Notes: generated by a model not told the origin, from the sequence alone. Shown: positions 1-6,622, counted from the first letter of the stretch. The stretch: 11,507 bases of DNA from Treponema sp. (GCA_031290325.1 JAITNU010000195.1:1-11507); one strand, 5' to 3'. Numbers and translations are program-made.

Positions 1-168
1 TATAGAAAGAAAATATTCCTGATTGACAGGAAAAACTGAGGATGGTATAAAAGTGCGGACTATAGGGAATAGGGAATAGGGAATAGGGAATAGGGAATAG
101 GGAATAGGGAATAGGGAATAGGGAATAGGGAATAGGGAATAGGGAATAGGGAATAGGGAATTCACCAT
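1..168 (-). CDS. Putative phase-variable ORF starting in the heptamer tract (5' part only)
   Basis: On the minus strand an ATG at 168-166 is preceded by AGGAG (179-175) with six bases between, inside a purine-rich stretch; this is one of the best ribosome sites in the window. The frame reads MVNSLFPIPYSLFPIPY and repeats through the tract. It then continues about 21 more codons (beginning IVRTFIP) to the window edge without a stop, so at least 56 codons are open. A second frame beyond the tract is also open to the edge; the third meets TAG at once. A minus-strand promoter lies at 259-288. No family can be named because the body lies outside the window. The short unique stretch could be open by chance (roughly one in three), so this is a candidate, supported mainly by promoter plus ribosome site plus ATG. 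Confidence 0.35.
   Translation of the reverse strand, partial: MVNSLFPIPYSLFPIPYSLFPIPYSLFPIPYSLFPIVRTFIPSSVFPVNQEYFLSI
23..51 (+). promoter_or_regulatory. Consensus sigma-70-type promoter facing the heptamer tract
   Basis: TTGACA at 23-28 and TATAAA at 46-51 are separated by exactly 17 bases, a near-perfect housekeeping promoter. Its predicted start site (about 58-60) is at the left border of the 7-base repeat, so a rightward transcript would carry the whole repeat in its 5' leader. The -35 hexamer sits inside an inverted repeat, TTCCTG (16-21) / CAGGAA (27-32), which could be an operator. The first gene to the right is yggS, whose start is about 420 bases away, and no convincing nearer promoter was found for it. 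Activity is not demonstrated. Confidence 0.5.
65..161. repeat. Perfect heptanucleotide tandem repeat (GGGAATA)n
   Basis: Thirteen identical copies of GGGAATA run from 65 to 155, followed by a partial copy GGGAAT (156-161). There is not one mismatch, which suggests recent or ongoing slippage. Since 7 is not a multiple of 3, gain or loss of one unit shifts any reading frame that crosses it. On the plus strand every frame meets TAG inside the tract. On the minus strand (unit TATTCCC) all frames are open and encode the same repeating peptide, YSLFPIP. Heptamer arrays of this general type are known from cyanobacterial genomes (STRR sequences); whether this one is related is unknown. Copy number in an assembly may be unreliable. 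Confidence 0.95.
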
Positions 169-258
169 ACCTCTCTCCTCTTGTTTACTAAACTCATTCC
201 TTATAAAGGAACTGAATTCGGACATACATCTTTCGTATGCCCTTTGATGTCTAGTGTT

Positions 259-288
259 ACTATACACTTGTTGATATTCCTTTGTCAA
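259..288 (-). promoter_or_regulatory. Minus-strand sigma-70-type promoter reading toward the heptamer tract
   Basis: Read on the minus strand, TTGACA (288-283) is followed after 18 bases by TATAGT (264-259), giving a start site near 252 and a leader of about 84 bases to the ATG at 168. The -35 context TTGTTGACAAAG is identical to that of the lipoprotein promoter at 5062-5090, and both have AAGTG just before the -10. The promoter is overlapped by a 9-base inverted repeat (266-293). Confidence 0.5.
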
Positions 289-293
289 CAAGT
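266..293. repeat. 9-bp perfect inverted repeat over the minus-strand promoter
   Basis: ACTTGTTGA (266-274) and TCAACAAGT (285-293) are perfect reverse complements separated by ten bases. The right arm overlaps the minus-strand -35 and the left arm lies just upstream of the -10, so a protein binding here would block that promoter. It could also fold as a hairpin, but no T-run follows on either strand, so a terminator is unlikely. Confidence 0.5.
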
Positions 294-479
294 TTGGACT
301 TATTCCTAAAAAAATAAATTTTTTATATACACAACTCCGCTGATTGTTCCGATAAAGGTAGCGCATAGGTCAAAGAGGATGGCTCCCTTTTTAAACGGGG
401 CCAGTTGAGCTATACCAGGAACCTGAAAAGGTATATACTTACTCTATGGAACAGAAAAGACGTATCGAGGAGGATTATG

Positions 480-1175
480 ATGACAATCACTGAGGCGGTG
501 GCGGGAATCCGGGAAAAAATCCTGCAAGCGGCGCTCCGTTCCGGCAGGAATCCTGATGATATCCGGCTCATGGGGGTGTCGAAGTTCCACGGAATAAGCG
601 AAATCGAGGAAGCCTGGCAGGGGGGAATCCGGCTTTTCGGGGAAAGCAGGGTCCAGGAGGCGGCGGATAAGTTTGCTGGTTTCACGGCAGGACATCCGGG
701 AGCGGAACTCCACCTCATAGGTTCCCTCCAGCGGAACAAGGCTAAGGCTGCATATACCCTCTTTGACTACATTCAGTCGGTGGATCGGGAGGCCCTGATC
801 ACCTGCCTGGGGGACCTGACCGCAAACCAGGACAGGCCCCTGGGCATACTCCTGGAATTCCATACCGGGGAGGAGACCAAGACCGGTTTCCCTGATGAGG
901 ATAGCTTATGCAGGGCAGTGGAACAGGTGTTGTCCTATCCAGGGCTTGCGTTGAGGGGCCTTATGACCATGGCGCCCTATACGGATGATACGCGGATCAT
1001 CCGTGCCTCTTTCCGCGCCCTGAGCGGCGCCCGGAACCGGCTTGAAGCGCGCTTCCCGGATTGTGATTGGTCCTGCCTTTCCATGGGTATGTCCAGTGAC
1101 TTTGAAATTGCTATAGAAGAGGGTTCCACCATCATCAGAATAGGAACCGCCCTGTTCGGGGAAAGACGTACATGA
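480..1175 (+). CDS. yggS: PLP homeostasis protein (YggS/PLPBP family)
   Basis: A 231-residue cytosolic protein of the YggS/PROSC (YBL036c) family, which binds pyridoxal 5'-phosphate and buffers its supply; it folds like the alanine racemase N-terminal barrel but has no known enzyme activity. The PLP lysine is in VSK (K35). Other family motifs are FGESRVQE (53-60), HLIGSLQRNK (78-87), GLMTMAP (160-166), LSMGMSSDFEIAI (200-212) and IRIGTALFGER (219-229). Length matches the usual 230-235 residues. The start is placed at 480 because AGGAGG (468-473) lies six bases upstream; 477 is also ATG, and an in-frame TTG at 405 has no ribosome site and would add 25 residues that do not look like the family. 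Its stop overlaps the next ATG (ATGA, 1172-1175). No clear nearby promoter was found; TATACT at 434-439 lacks a -35. Confidence 0.93.
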   Translation: MTITEAVAGIREKILQAALRSGRNPDDIRLMGVSKFHGISEIEEAWQGGIRLFGESRVQEAADKFAGFTAGHPGAELHLIGSLQRNKAKAAYTLFDYIQSVDREALITCLGDLTANQDRPLGILLEFHTGEETKTGFPDEDSLCRAVEQVLSYPGLALRGLMTMAPYTDDTRIIRASFRALSGARNRLEARFPDCDWSCLSMGMSSDFEIAIEEGSTIIRIGTALFGERRT

Positions 1176-1648
1176 ACCGTCTTGTGTTCGCCCTGGTGAT
1201 GCTGACCGTCCTGGGGACCACAGCCCCTGCCCAGACCACCAGTACTGGTCTCGGTTCAACTCAGTTCGATACCACCGGTTTTCCCCAGTGGGCCAAGGAT
1301 CTGCGGCGGGCGGAGATAGTCGCCTTTGGCTCTTTTCCCTTTACCGTGTTTTTTGCCCTCTTTGCCATAGATACCTACCGCTGCGCCAACAATGGGTGGG
1401 ATATCCGCTATGCCCCCTGGCCCTTTAAGCCCGCAGGGGCGGTTGAGATGCCCAAGGATCAGCAGCTCATCGCCATAACCGCGGCAGCAGTGGGTTCCGT
1501 CATCATATCCCTGACAGATTTCTTAATTGTTACCTATAAGAGACACAAGAAGACCCAGGACCTCAAGAACCTGCCCGAAGGAAGCCCGATTATCATCACG
1601 CCCTGGCCTGCAGAAGCAGCGGAAGAGCCTGGGGATGGTGCTCCCTGA
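1172..1648 (+). CDS. Unknown secreted or membrane protein between yggS and rluD
   Basis: I do not recognise a named family. The 158-residue product begins with a signal-peptide-like segment (residues 1-20, ending TAPA before QT). A soluble stretch follows, then two likely membrane spans at about 49-66 and 99-121, with a Trp/Pro/Tyr-rich segment (about 76-90) between them, a basic patch YKRHKKTQ just after the second span, and an acidic C-terminal tail. It probably sits in the inner membrane. The ATG overlaps the yggS stop by four bases, and its own end overlaps the start of the pseudouridine synthase gene, so translation of the three is likely coupled. GGGGA lies about nine bases before the ATG. 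Codon use resembles its neighbours. Function cannot be inferred from context. Confidence 0.85.
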   Translation: MNRLVFALVMLTVLGTTAPAQTTSTGLGSTQFDTTGFPQWAKDLRRAEIVAFGSFPFTVFFALFAIDTYRCANNGWDIRYAPWPFKPAGAVEMPKDQQLIAITAAAVGSVIISLTDFLIVTYKRHKKTQDLKNLPEGSPIIITPWPAEAAEEPGDGAP

Positions 1649-2558
1649 GATGCCTTCGTTTTCCGGCACCGTGCAGGACACCCTGGGGATCCGGCTTGAC
1701 CGGTATGTAGCGGAATACATCCGGCTCATGAGGCGTTCCCAGATCAGGGCCAGGGACCTGGAAGCCCGGATCAATGGGAGGCCGGTAAAGATCTCCCGTA
1801 TAGTAAGGGCCGGGGACTTCCTTGAGCTTACCTGGGCAGAGCCTGAACCAACAGGCTTGGTGCCTGAAAACATCGCCCTTGAGGTACTGTATGAAGATGA
1901 GCAGGTGGTGGTGGTGAACAAGGCCCAGGGCATGGTGGTGCATCCTGGGGCGGGAAACCACCAGGGCACCTTGGCGAATGCCCTTCTGTACCGGCGGCTC
2001 AACGCCGGCGGCCTGGTTGCAGGGGAGGGCTTCCGTCCCGGCATCGTCCACCGGCTGGACAAGGATACCTCCGGCGTCATTATCGCCGCTTATAATGATG
2101 AAGCCCTGGCGTTTCTGGCCGGCCAGTTCAAGGCCCGGAAGGTACGGAAACGTTACGGAGCCATTGTTAAAGGTGTGTTTACAGAGCCTTCCGGCTGCAT
2201 CGAGACCCGTATAAGCAGGGATCCCCGGGACCGCAAACGTTTTACCGTATCCCCTGATACGGGCAAAATCGCCATAACCCGGTACCAGGTCATCCGCTCC
2301 TGGGCGTCCCATTCCCTTCTGCTCCTCCAGCCTAAGACCGGACGCACCCATCAACTGCGGGTACACTTGCGCCACCTGGGACATCCCATTGTGGGGGATC
2401 CCATCTACGGTATGCAGGACCCCCTGTTTCCCCAGGCAACGCTCATGCTTCATGCCAAAAGTCTCAGTCTGCTGCTGCCCGGCAGTATGAAGCGGGAGAC
2501 CTTCAGAACCCCCCTGCCTCCTCGTTTCCGGGAACTCATTGGAATCTTCTCTGTATAG
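1635..2558 (+). CDS. rluD: RluA-family 23S rRNA pseudouridine synthase, RluD-like
   Basis: This enzyme turns specific uridines in large-subunit rRNA into pseudouridine. About 307 residues, the usual size. An S4 RNA-binding domain occupies about residues 14-60 (RLDRYVAEYI ... INGRPVK), followed by the catalytic domain with VVNKAQGMVVHPG, the signature HRLDKDTSG (139-147, catalytic Asp142) and KTGRTHQLRVHL (from about 234). The S4 domain favours RluC/RluD over RluA; choosing RluD over RluC is a judgement from overall likeness. The start is uncertain: ATG 1635 (used here) overlaps the preceding gene by 14 bases, and ATG 1650 would begin one base after that gene's stop and give 302 residues. Upstream in-frame sequence is the preceding gene in another frame and is not family-like. 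The gene converges on the dehydrogenase gene with a 6-base gap and no terminator is visible between them. Confidence 0.92.
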   Translation: MVLPEMPSFSGTVQDTLGIRLDRYVAEYIRLMRRSQIRARDLEARINGRPVKISRIVRAGDFLELTWAEPEPTGLVPENIALEVLYEDEQVVVVNKAQGMVVHPGAGNHQGTLANALLYRRLNAGGLVAGEGFRPGIVHRLDKDTSGVIIAAYNDEALAFLAGQFKARKVRKRYGAIVKGVFTEPSGCIETRISRDPRDRKRFTVSPDTGKIAITRYQVIRSWASHSLLLLQPKTGRTHQLRVHLRHLGHPIVGDPIYGMQDPLFPQATLMLHAKSLSLLLPGSMKRETFRTPLPPRFRELIGIFSV

Positions 2559-2564
2559 GAAGCC

Positions 2565-3830
2565 CTATATTTCCGGGGCATAGTGGAGCACATACTGTTC
2601 CGCTTCCCGGTTCCAGAGGCCCTGATTGCAGATTTCCGCCAGCTTTGCGTAGAATGTATCGGTTTTTCCCTTTTCCGCAAAATCAGCAATAGCGGTCAGT
2701 TCCAGGTTCTTATGGGTATAGATCAGCTTTTTTCCCCCGGGAATTTTGTCCAAATCAATAGTGGTCTGGGCCACCGCGTTAAGCCCCCCCACATGGGTAA
2801 CCATGAAGACCGGATTGAGTTCCCCCCGGGCCATCATTGCCAGGGATTCTTTCATGTCATCGGTGTTACCCCCAGAGGTTCCCACCAGGTGGTGGGACTC
2901 GTAATGGACATTGTAAAAGTTACAGTTCGCTGAAAAAGCAGGATCCGTAGGCCCGGCAAAGAAGTTGAGACAGCCGTCGGTGCCGAGTAAGCTATCCCCC
3001 AGTTCCAGGACCGGTTTTACCGGGGCAAAGACAAACACATCATCGTAGCCTTTGTTCCCATTGATGCCCTTGAGCTGGGCTACCGGATCGGTAAGGGCTT
3101 TGGTATTAACAAAGCTGAGTTCCACCCCCTGCTTTTTGGCGTTTTCCACGCTTAAAAGCTGGGCCGCCCGTGCAAGACGGGCATCGTCAATATCGGTAAC
3201 CACGAGGCGCCCGGGTTTTCTGGGATTGTGGATGGCGTAATCAATGGCCCCAAGGCCCATAGGCCCAACCCCTGCAAGGAGGGCCAGGGAGCCTCCTTCA
3301 ACGATCCCCATGTCATGGTGGTATGCGCGGGTATGGTACTGGGCATGGAAGGCCCCGACAATACAGGAAACCGGTTCCGCCAGGGAACCGAGGTAAAAAT
3401 TATCCCCAGGGTATTCCAAAAGACAGTGCATCTCCATCACTTCATGGGGAATGATGATGAAGGTCGCGTCCCCCCCGATGTGTTCGTAGGAATATCCCGG
3501 GGCCCAGAGGGTCCCCTGTCCATCGGGACCAGGGTAGTTAAGAGCGGGTTGTATGGCAAAGGTATCGCCGGCCTTGAAAGTATCTGCCCATTTTGCCCCT
3601 ACCTTTTCGATAGTTCCGCAGAATTCATGGCCGATGATGGCCGGATGCTTCGTCAGATCACCCCGAACCCGTTTGTGTTTTGCCCCCTGGATGGCCAATT
3701 TATGACTGGACATACAGATCGAATCGGACACCACCTGGGCGAGTATTTCATCTTCCCGGATTTCAGGCAGTTCAAATTCCTCAAGCCGAAGCTCATTGAC
3801 ACCGTAAATCCGTACCGCTTTTGTTTTCAT
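2565..3830 (-). CDS. Zinc-type alcohol dehydrogenase, L-sorbose-1-phosphate reductase (SorE)-like
   Basis: A 421-residue medium-chain dehydrogenase/reductase. The N-terminal GroES-like domain has the likely catalytic zinc ligands C39 (SICMSSHK), H68/E69 (GHEFCG) and E152 (AEP). The nucleotide-binding fold follows with GVGPMG (187-192) and an acidic TDID (about 212-215), which usually means NAD(H) rather than NADP(H). The four-cysteine structural-zinc lobe of classical ADHs is absent. Overall sequence and length resemble the sorbose-phosphate reductase branch, which reduces L-sorbose 1-phosphate to glucitol 6-phosphate; other polyol or sugar-phosphate substrates are equally possible because no PTS or sor genes are nearby. 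AGGGGG lies close before the ATG. It begins 23 bases after rnhB ends, so it is probably co-transcribed with rnhB and the lipoprotein gene. Confidence 0.85.
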   Translation of the reverse strand: MKTKAVRIYGVNELRLEEFELPEIREDEILAQVVSDSICMSSHKLAIQGAKHKRVRGDLTKHPAIIGHEFCGTIEKVGAKWADTFKAGDTFAIQPALNYPGPDGQGTLWAPGYSYEHIGGDATFIIIPHEVMEMHCLLEYPGDNFYLGSLAEPVSCIVGAFHAQYHTRAYHHDMGIVEGGSLALLAGVGPMGLGAIDYAIHNPRKPGRLVVTDIDDARLARAAQLLSVENAKKQGVELSFVNTKALTDPVAQLKGINGNKGYDDVFVFAPVKPVLELGDSLLGTDGCLNFFAGPTDPAFSANCNFYNVHYESHHLVGTSGGNTDDMKESLAMMARGELNPVFMVTHVGGLNAVAQTTIDLDKIPGGKKLIYTHKNLELTAIADFAEKGKTDTFYAKLAEICNQGLWNREAEQYVLHYAPEI

Positions 3831-3853
3831 GTAACCCCCTCAAAATATGTACC

Positions 3854-4438
3854 TTATAATCCGGGGCTTTTCAAGGGTAGTCTCTTCACCGTAAAGGTCT
3901 TTCGCTGTATTGGAGATGGCCCGTAGCAGGCGAGTTTTTCCAGATGCTCCCGGGTGGGATACCCCTTATGGCGCTCGTAGCCGTACTCAGGATAGTGCCG
4001 GGCATAGTGTTCCATCATCCGGTCCCGGCAGGTTTTGGCAAGAATTGAGGCCGCCATAACTTCCGGGATAAGGCTATCCGCCTTGACCAGGGCACGGCAG
4101 GGGATAGGAATATCCGGGACATAGAGGCCATCTACTATGGCCGTAAGACCTGCTTCAAGGGGATGTACCCGCAGCATAACGAAAAAAGCCCGCTTCATAG
4201 CGAGCAGGCTGGCCTTGAGGATATTAATTTCGTCAATTTCAGCAGCCGATGCCCAGCCTATACCGAGGGCAAGGGCCTGCTTAAAAATAAGGGATCTGGC
4301 TTTTTCCCGCTTTAGGGGGGTGAGTTTTTTTGAATCCCCCAAACAATCCAGGGGAAAGTCTTTGGGGAGGACCACCGCAGCGGCACAAACCGGACCTGCC
4401 AGCGGCCCCCGTCCCGCTTCATCAAAACCGCAGATCAC
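3854..4438 (-). CDS. rnhB: Ribonuclease HII
   Basis: RNase HII cleaves the RNA strand of RNA:DNA hybrids and starts removal of single ribonucleotides from DNA in the cytoplasm. The 194-residue product has the signature DEAGRGPLAGP with catalytic D6 and E7, DSKKL (35-39), D103 (VDGLYVP) and D121 (KADS), so all four metal-binding acids are present, plus AASILAK and the family C-terminal motif YGPSPIQRKTF. The start codon is GTG; no upstream ATG exists in frame before a stop at about 4472. This leaves only five residues before the first catalytic Asp, shorter than in E. coli. It begins 11 bases after the lipoprotein gene stops, with only a weak ribosome site (GGTAG), suggesting coupled translation. 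Confidence 0.95.
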   Translation of the reverse strand: MICGFDEAGRGPLAGPVCAAAVVLPKDFPLDCLGDSKKLTPLKREKARSLIFKQALALGIGWASAAEIDEINILKASLLAMKRAFFVMLRVHPLEAGLTAIVDGLYVPDIPIPCRALVKADSLIPEVMAASILAKTCRDRMMEHYARHYPEYGYERHKGYPTREHLEKLACYGPSPIQRKTFTVKRLPLKSPGL

Positions 4439-4449
4439 CGAACTACCGA

Positions 4450-5007
4450 TTACTGCGTTACCGGTTCCGGCTTAATATCGGTTTTAGACAACTGGGCTTC
4501 CATCATCTTGAGGGCGTCCATGGCCTTGAATTCAGCGTACTTACTGGCTTCACTATCAACAATATCCGCCCCTACCTTGGCAGCATCGGCCTTGCTCAAT
4601 GATATCAGCACATATACCGTTCCATCCGAACTCTGACCCCGCTTGTACACTGTGGCTCCGGTTAACTTTGCAGAGGTCAACTGCCGTCCAACGGTTTCAG
4701 CAAAACTCAGGTTTGACTGAGTATCTGTGTTGCCCGCGTTTCTGGTGTAATCCGTGATCATGGCCTGGACATTGGCGTTTAAGGTAAACGCGATAGACTG
4801 CCGGGCACGGGACTCCGCCATGGTCATGGACATATTCAGATCCGACATTTTAGCGCTGCCAGAACCAAAGATCACATCTTCCTGCATAGGTGGATTAAAA
4901 AACCAATCCGGGACCCCTGCCGGTGTCTCAGTAACGGAAGGCTTGGATGCACACCCCATGACTACGAGAAAGATCGGGATTAACGTCCATACATAATTTT
5001 TTTTCAT
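4450..5007 (-). CDS. LPP20-family outer lipoprotein
   Basis: A 185-residue predicted lipoprotein. The signal peptide begins MKKNYVW, has a hydrophobic core, and ends in the lipobox VVMGC, with Cys19 as the lipidation site. The mature part begins with a short linker rich in Ser/Thr/Pro, then VPDWFFNPP, followed by IFGSGSAKMSDLNMSMTMAE and a helical AESRARQSIA segment. This layout is typical of the LPP20 family first described in Helicobacter and common in spirochaetes; the molecular function is not known. The ATG at 5007 is preferred over an in-frame TTG at 5010 because AAGGAG (5019-5014) is six bases from the ATG. It is first in a probable three-gene operon with rnhB and the dehydrogenase, behind the promoter at 5062-5090. 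Confidence 0.85.
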   Translation of the reverse strand: MKKNYVWTLIPIFLVVMGCASKPSVTETPAGVPDWFFNPPMQEDVIFGSGSAKMSDLNMSMTMAESRARQSIAFTLNANVQAMITDYTRNAGNTDTQSNLSFAETVGRQLTSAKLTGATVYKRGQSSDGTVYVLISLSKADAAKVGADIVDSEASKYAEFKAMDALKMMEAQLSKTDIKPEPVTQ

Positions 5008-5061
5008 CAAAAGCTCCTTAAAAAAAATTGAAGTCCTTGTACAAGAACTATATGATTAACA

Positions 5062-5090
5062 TATATAGCACTTAGTAAGCTCTTTGTCAA
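5062..5090 (-). promoter_or_regulatory. Consensus promoter of the lipoprotein-rnhB-dehydrogenase operon
   Basis: On the minus strand TTGACA (5090-5085) is followed after exactly 17 bases by TATATA (5067-5062), giving a start site near 5055 and a leader of about 48 bases before the ATG at 5007. The extended -35, TTGTTGACAAAG, and AAGTG before the -10 are shared with the minus-strand promoter at 259-288. Confidence 0.7.
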
Positions 5091-5125
5091 CAAATTGGTG
5101 AAAGTTTTTTATGCCCTCGTCCTTA

Positions 5126-5154
5126 TTGTCAGAACTATCAGCCTGGGGTATGGT
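5126..5154 (+). promoter_or_regulatory. Possible uxaC promoter
   Basis: TTGTCA (5126-5131) and TATGGT (5149-5154) are 17 bases apart, giving a start near 5161 and a leader of about 25 bases to the ATG at 5186. The match is moderate. If correct, the in-frame ATG at 5111 cannot be the start because it lies upstream of transcription. Confidence 0.35.
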
Positions 5155-5185
5155 TAAGAGAACCTATTCTTTGGAGGGTAACGTT

Positions 5186-6622
5186 ATGAACAATTTTATG
5201 GATATGCATTTCCTGCTTTCCACCAAAACCGCCCAGCGGCTTTACCATGAAGTGGCGGCGGGGGAACCTATATTTGATTACCACTGCCACCTTAACCCGC
5301 GGGAGATCGCAGATAACCGCCGGTTTCCCGACCTGGCCTATATGTGGCTGGGGGAAGATCACTACGGGGATCACTATAAATGGCGGATGATGCGGGCAAA
5401 CGGTATTGATGAGCGGTTCATCACCGGGAATATGGAGCCTTACGATAAGTTCCTCGCCTGGGCAGAGACCGTTCCCCGGCTCATCGGGAATCCCCTGTAT
5501 CACTGGACCCATCTGGAATTGCAGCGCTACTTTGCTATTGACGATCCCCTGAATAAGGCCAGCGCCCCGGCAATCTGGAAGGCGGCTAACGAGCAATTAC
5601 AAAAGGATGAAAGCCTCTCGGTCCACGGTATTTTTAAAAAATTTAAGGTCTACGCCGTGGGTACCACCGATGATCCTGCGGATACCCTTGAATGGCACGA
5701 AAAAATCGCCGCTGCCAAGGGAACGGAAACCAAGGTGCTTCCCTCTTTCAGGCCCGACAAGGTCATCAATATTGATAAACCGGGCTTTGCCGATTATATA
5801 GCCCAGCTTGGCAAGGCCGCGGGAAAGACCATCAGAACCCTGGAGGAGCTGCTTGAGGCCCTCAGGGGACGGATTGACTTCTTCGATAAACGGGGCTGCC
5901 GGGCTGCGGACCACGGGCTGGAATATATCCCCTTTGAGCCTGCGCCGGCTGGCAGTAACCCCAGGTCCCGGTGGGGAAAGGACGTGGACAAAACCCTGGC
6001 CAGGGTGCTTGACGGAGCGGTAGTGGACGCCCGTTCCCTTGAATCCTATAAGACCTTTCTCCTCTGTTTCTTAGGCGCCGAATACCATGACCGGGGCTGG
6101 GCCATGCAGCTTCATATAGCGGCAATCAGGAATAACAACTCCCGGGCCTTTAAGGATATTGGTCCTGATACGGGCTACGACGCGGTCCACGATCATCCGG
6201 TGGCAGAAAAGCTGGCCCGTTTTCTGGATCTCCTGGAAACCGCAGGGAAACTCCCCAAGACTATACTCTACAGCCTCAACTTCAAAGATTTCTATACGCT
6301 CGGTACTATCATGGGCTGCTTCCAGGGGGACGGGATACCAGGCAAGATGCAGCTCGGTTCTTCCTGGTGGTTCCTGGATCACCGGGACGGCATGGAGGAC
6401 CAGATGAAGCTCCTGGGGAACATCGGCCTCTTATCCCGGTTTGTGGGGATGCTCACCGACTCCCGAAGCTTCCTGTCCTATCCCCGGCATGAATATTTCC
6501 GCCGGATCCTCTGCAACATCCTGGGGACCTGGGCAGAAGCGGGGGAAATCCCCAATGACTTCACCCTGTTGAGCGACATGGTACGGGACATTTCCTTTGG
6601 AAACGCCCTGCGCTATTTTTAG
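5186..6622 (+). CDS. uxaC: Glucuronate (uronate) isomerase
   Basis: UxaC converts D-glucuronate to D-fructuronate and D-galacturonate to D-tagaturonate, the first cytoplasmic step of hexuronate breakdown. The 478-residue product matches the family (about 470 residues in E. coli). The metal-site motif DYHCHLNP lies at residues 31-38 of the amidohydrolase-type barrel; PLYHWTHLELQRYF, SSWWFLDHRDGMEDQM and TDSRSFLSYPRHEYFRR (from 424) are further family motifs. The start at 5186 is chosen because GGAGG lies eight bases upstream and the N-terminus fits the family; the in-frame ATG at 5111 has no good ribosome site. No other uronate genes (uxaA, uxaB, uxuA, kdgK) are in the window, so the rest of the pathway must lie elsewhere. 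No terminator is obvious after the stop. Confidence 0.96.
   Translation: MNNFMDMHFLLSTKTAQRLYHEVAAGEPIFDYHCHLNPREIADNRRFPDLAYMWLGEDHYGDHYKWRMMRANGIDERFITGNMEPYDKFLAWAETVPRLIGNPLYHWTHLELQRYFAIDDPLNKASAPAIWKAANEQLQKDESLSVHGIFKKFKVYAVGTTDDPADTLEWHEKIAAAKGTETKVLPSFRPDKVINIDKPGFADYIAQLGKAAGKTIRTLEELLEALRGRIDFFDKRGCRAADHGLEYIPFEPAPAGSNPRSRWGKDVDKTLARVLDGAVVDARSLESYKTFLLCFLGAEYHDRGWAMQLHIAAIRNNNSRAFKDIGPDTGYDAVHDHPVAEKLARFLDLLETAGKLPKTILYSLNFKDFYTLGTIMGCFQGDGIPGKMQLGSSWWFLDHRDGMEDQMKLLGNIGLLSRFVGMLTDSRSFLSYPRHEYFRRILCNILGTWAEAGEIPNDFTLLSDMVRDISFGNALRYF

Noticed and set aside
309..324. A/T inverted repeat AAAAAAT/ATTTTTT as a terminator
   Set aside because: No G/C in the stem and no gene ends just before it on either strand; more likely simple AT-rich intergenic sequence.
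379..408. Nine-codon ORF (MAPFLNGAS) preceded by AGAGG, possible leader peptide before yggS
   Set aside because: Too short and not followed by an attenuator-like hairpin with a T-run; easily a chance occurrence.
361..420. Stretch whose minus strand reads GGTATAGCTCAACTGG, like the D-arm of a tRNA
   Set aside because: No matching acceptor stem, anticodon arm or T-arm follows at the right spacing; the apparent D-loop would be far too long.
405..479. N-terminal extension of YggS from TTG at 405
   Set aside because: No ribosome site, basic sequence unlike the family, and AGGAGG sits ideally before ATG 480.
1596..2453. Long minus-strand open frame (285 codons) opposite rluD
   Set aside because: It is the antisense of a clear pseudouridine synthase gene and shows no protein family character.
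3228..3926. Long plus-strand open frame (232 codons) opposite the dehydrogenase gene
   Set aside because: Shadow of the dehydrogenase and rnhB coding sequence; composition is that of an antisense frame.
5111..5185. N-terminal extension of UxaC from ATG at 5111
   Set aside because: No Shine-Dalgarno, sequence unlike the family, and a possible promoter lies downstream of that ATG.
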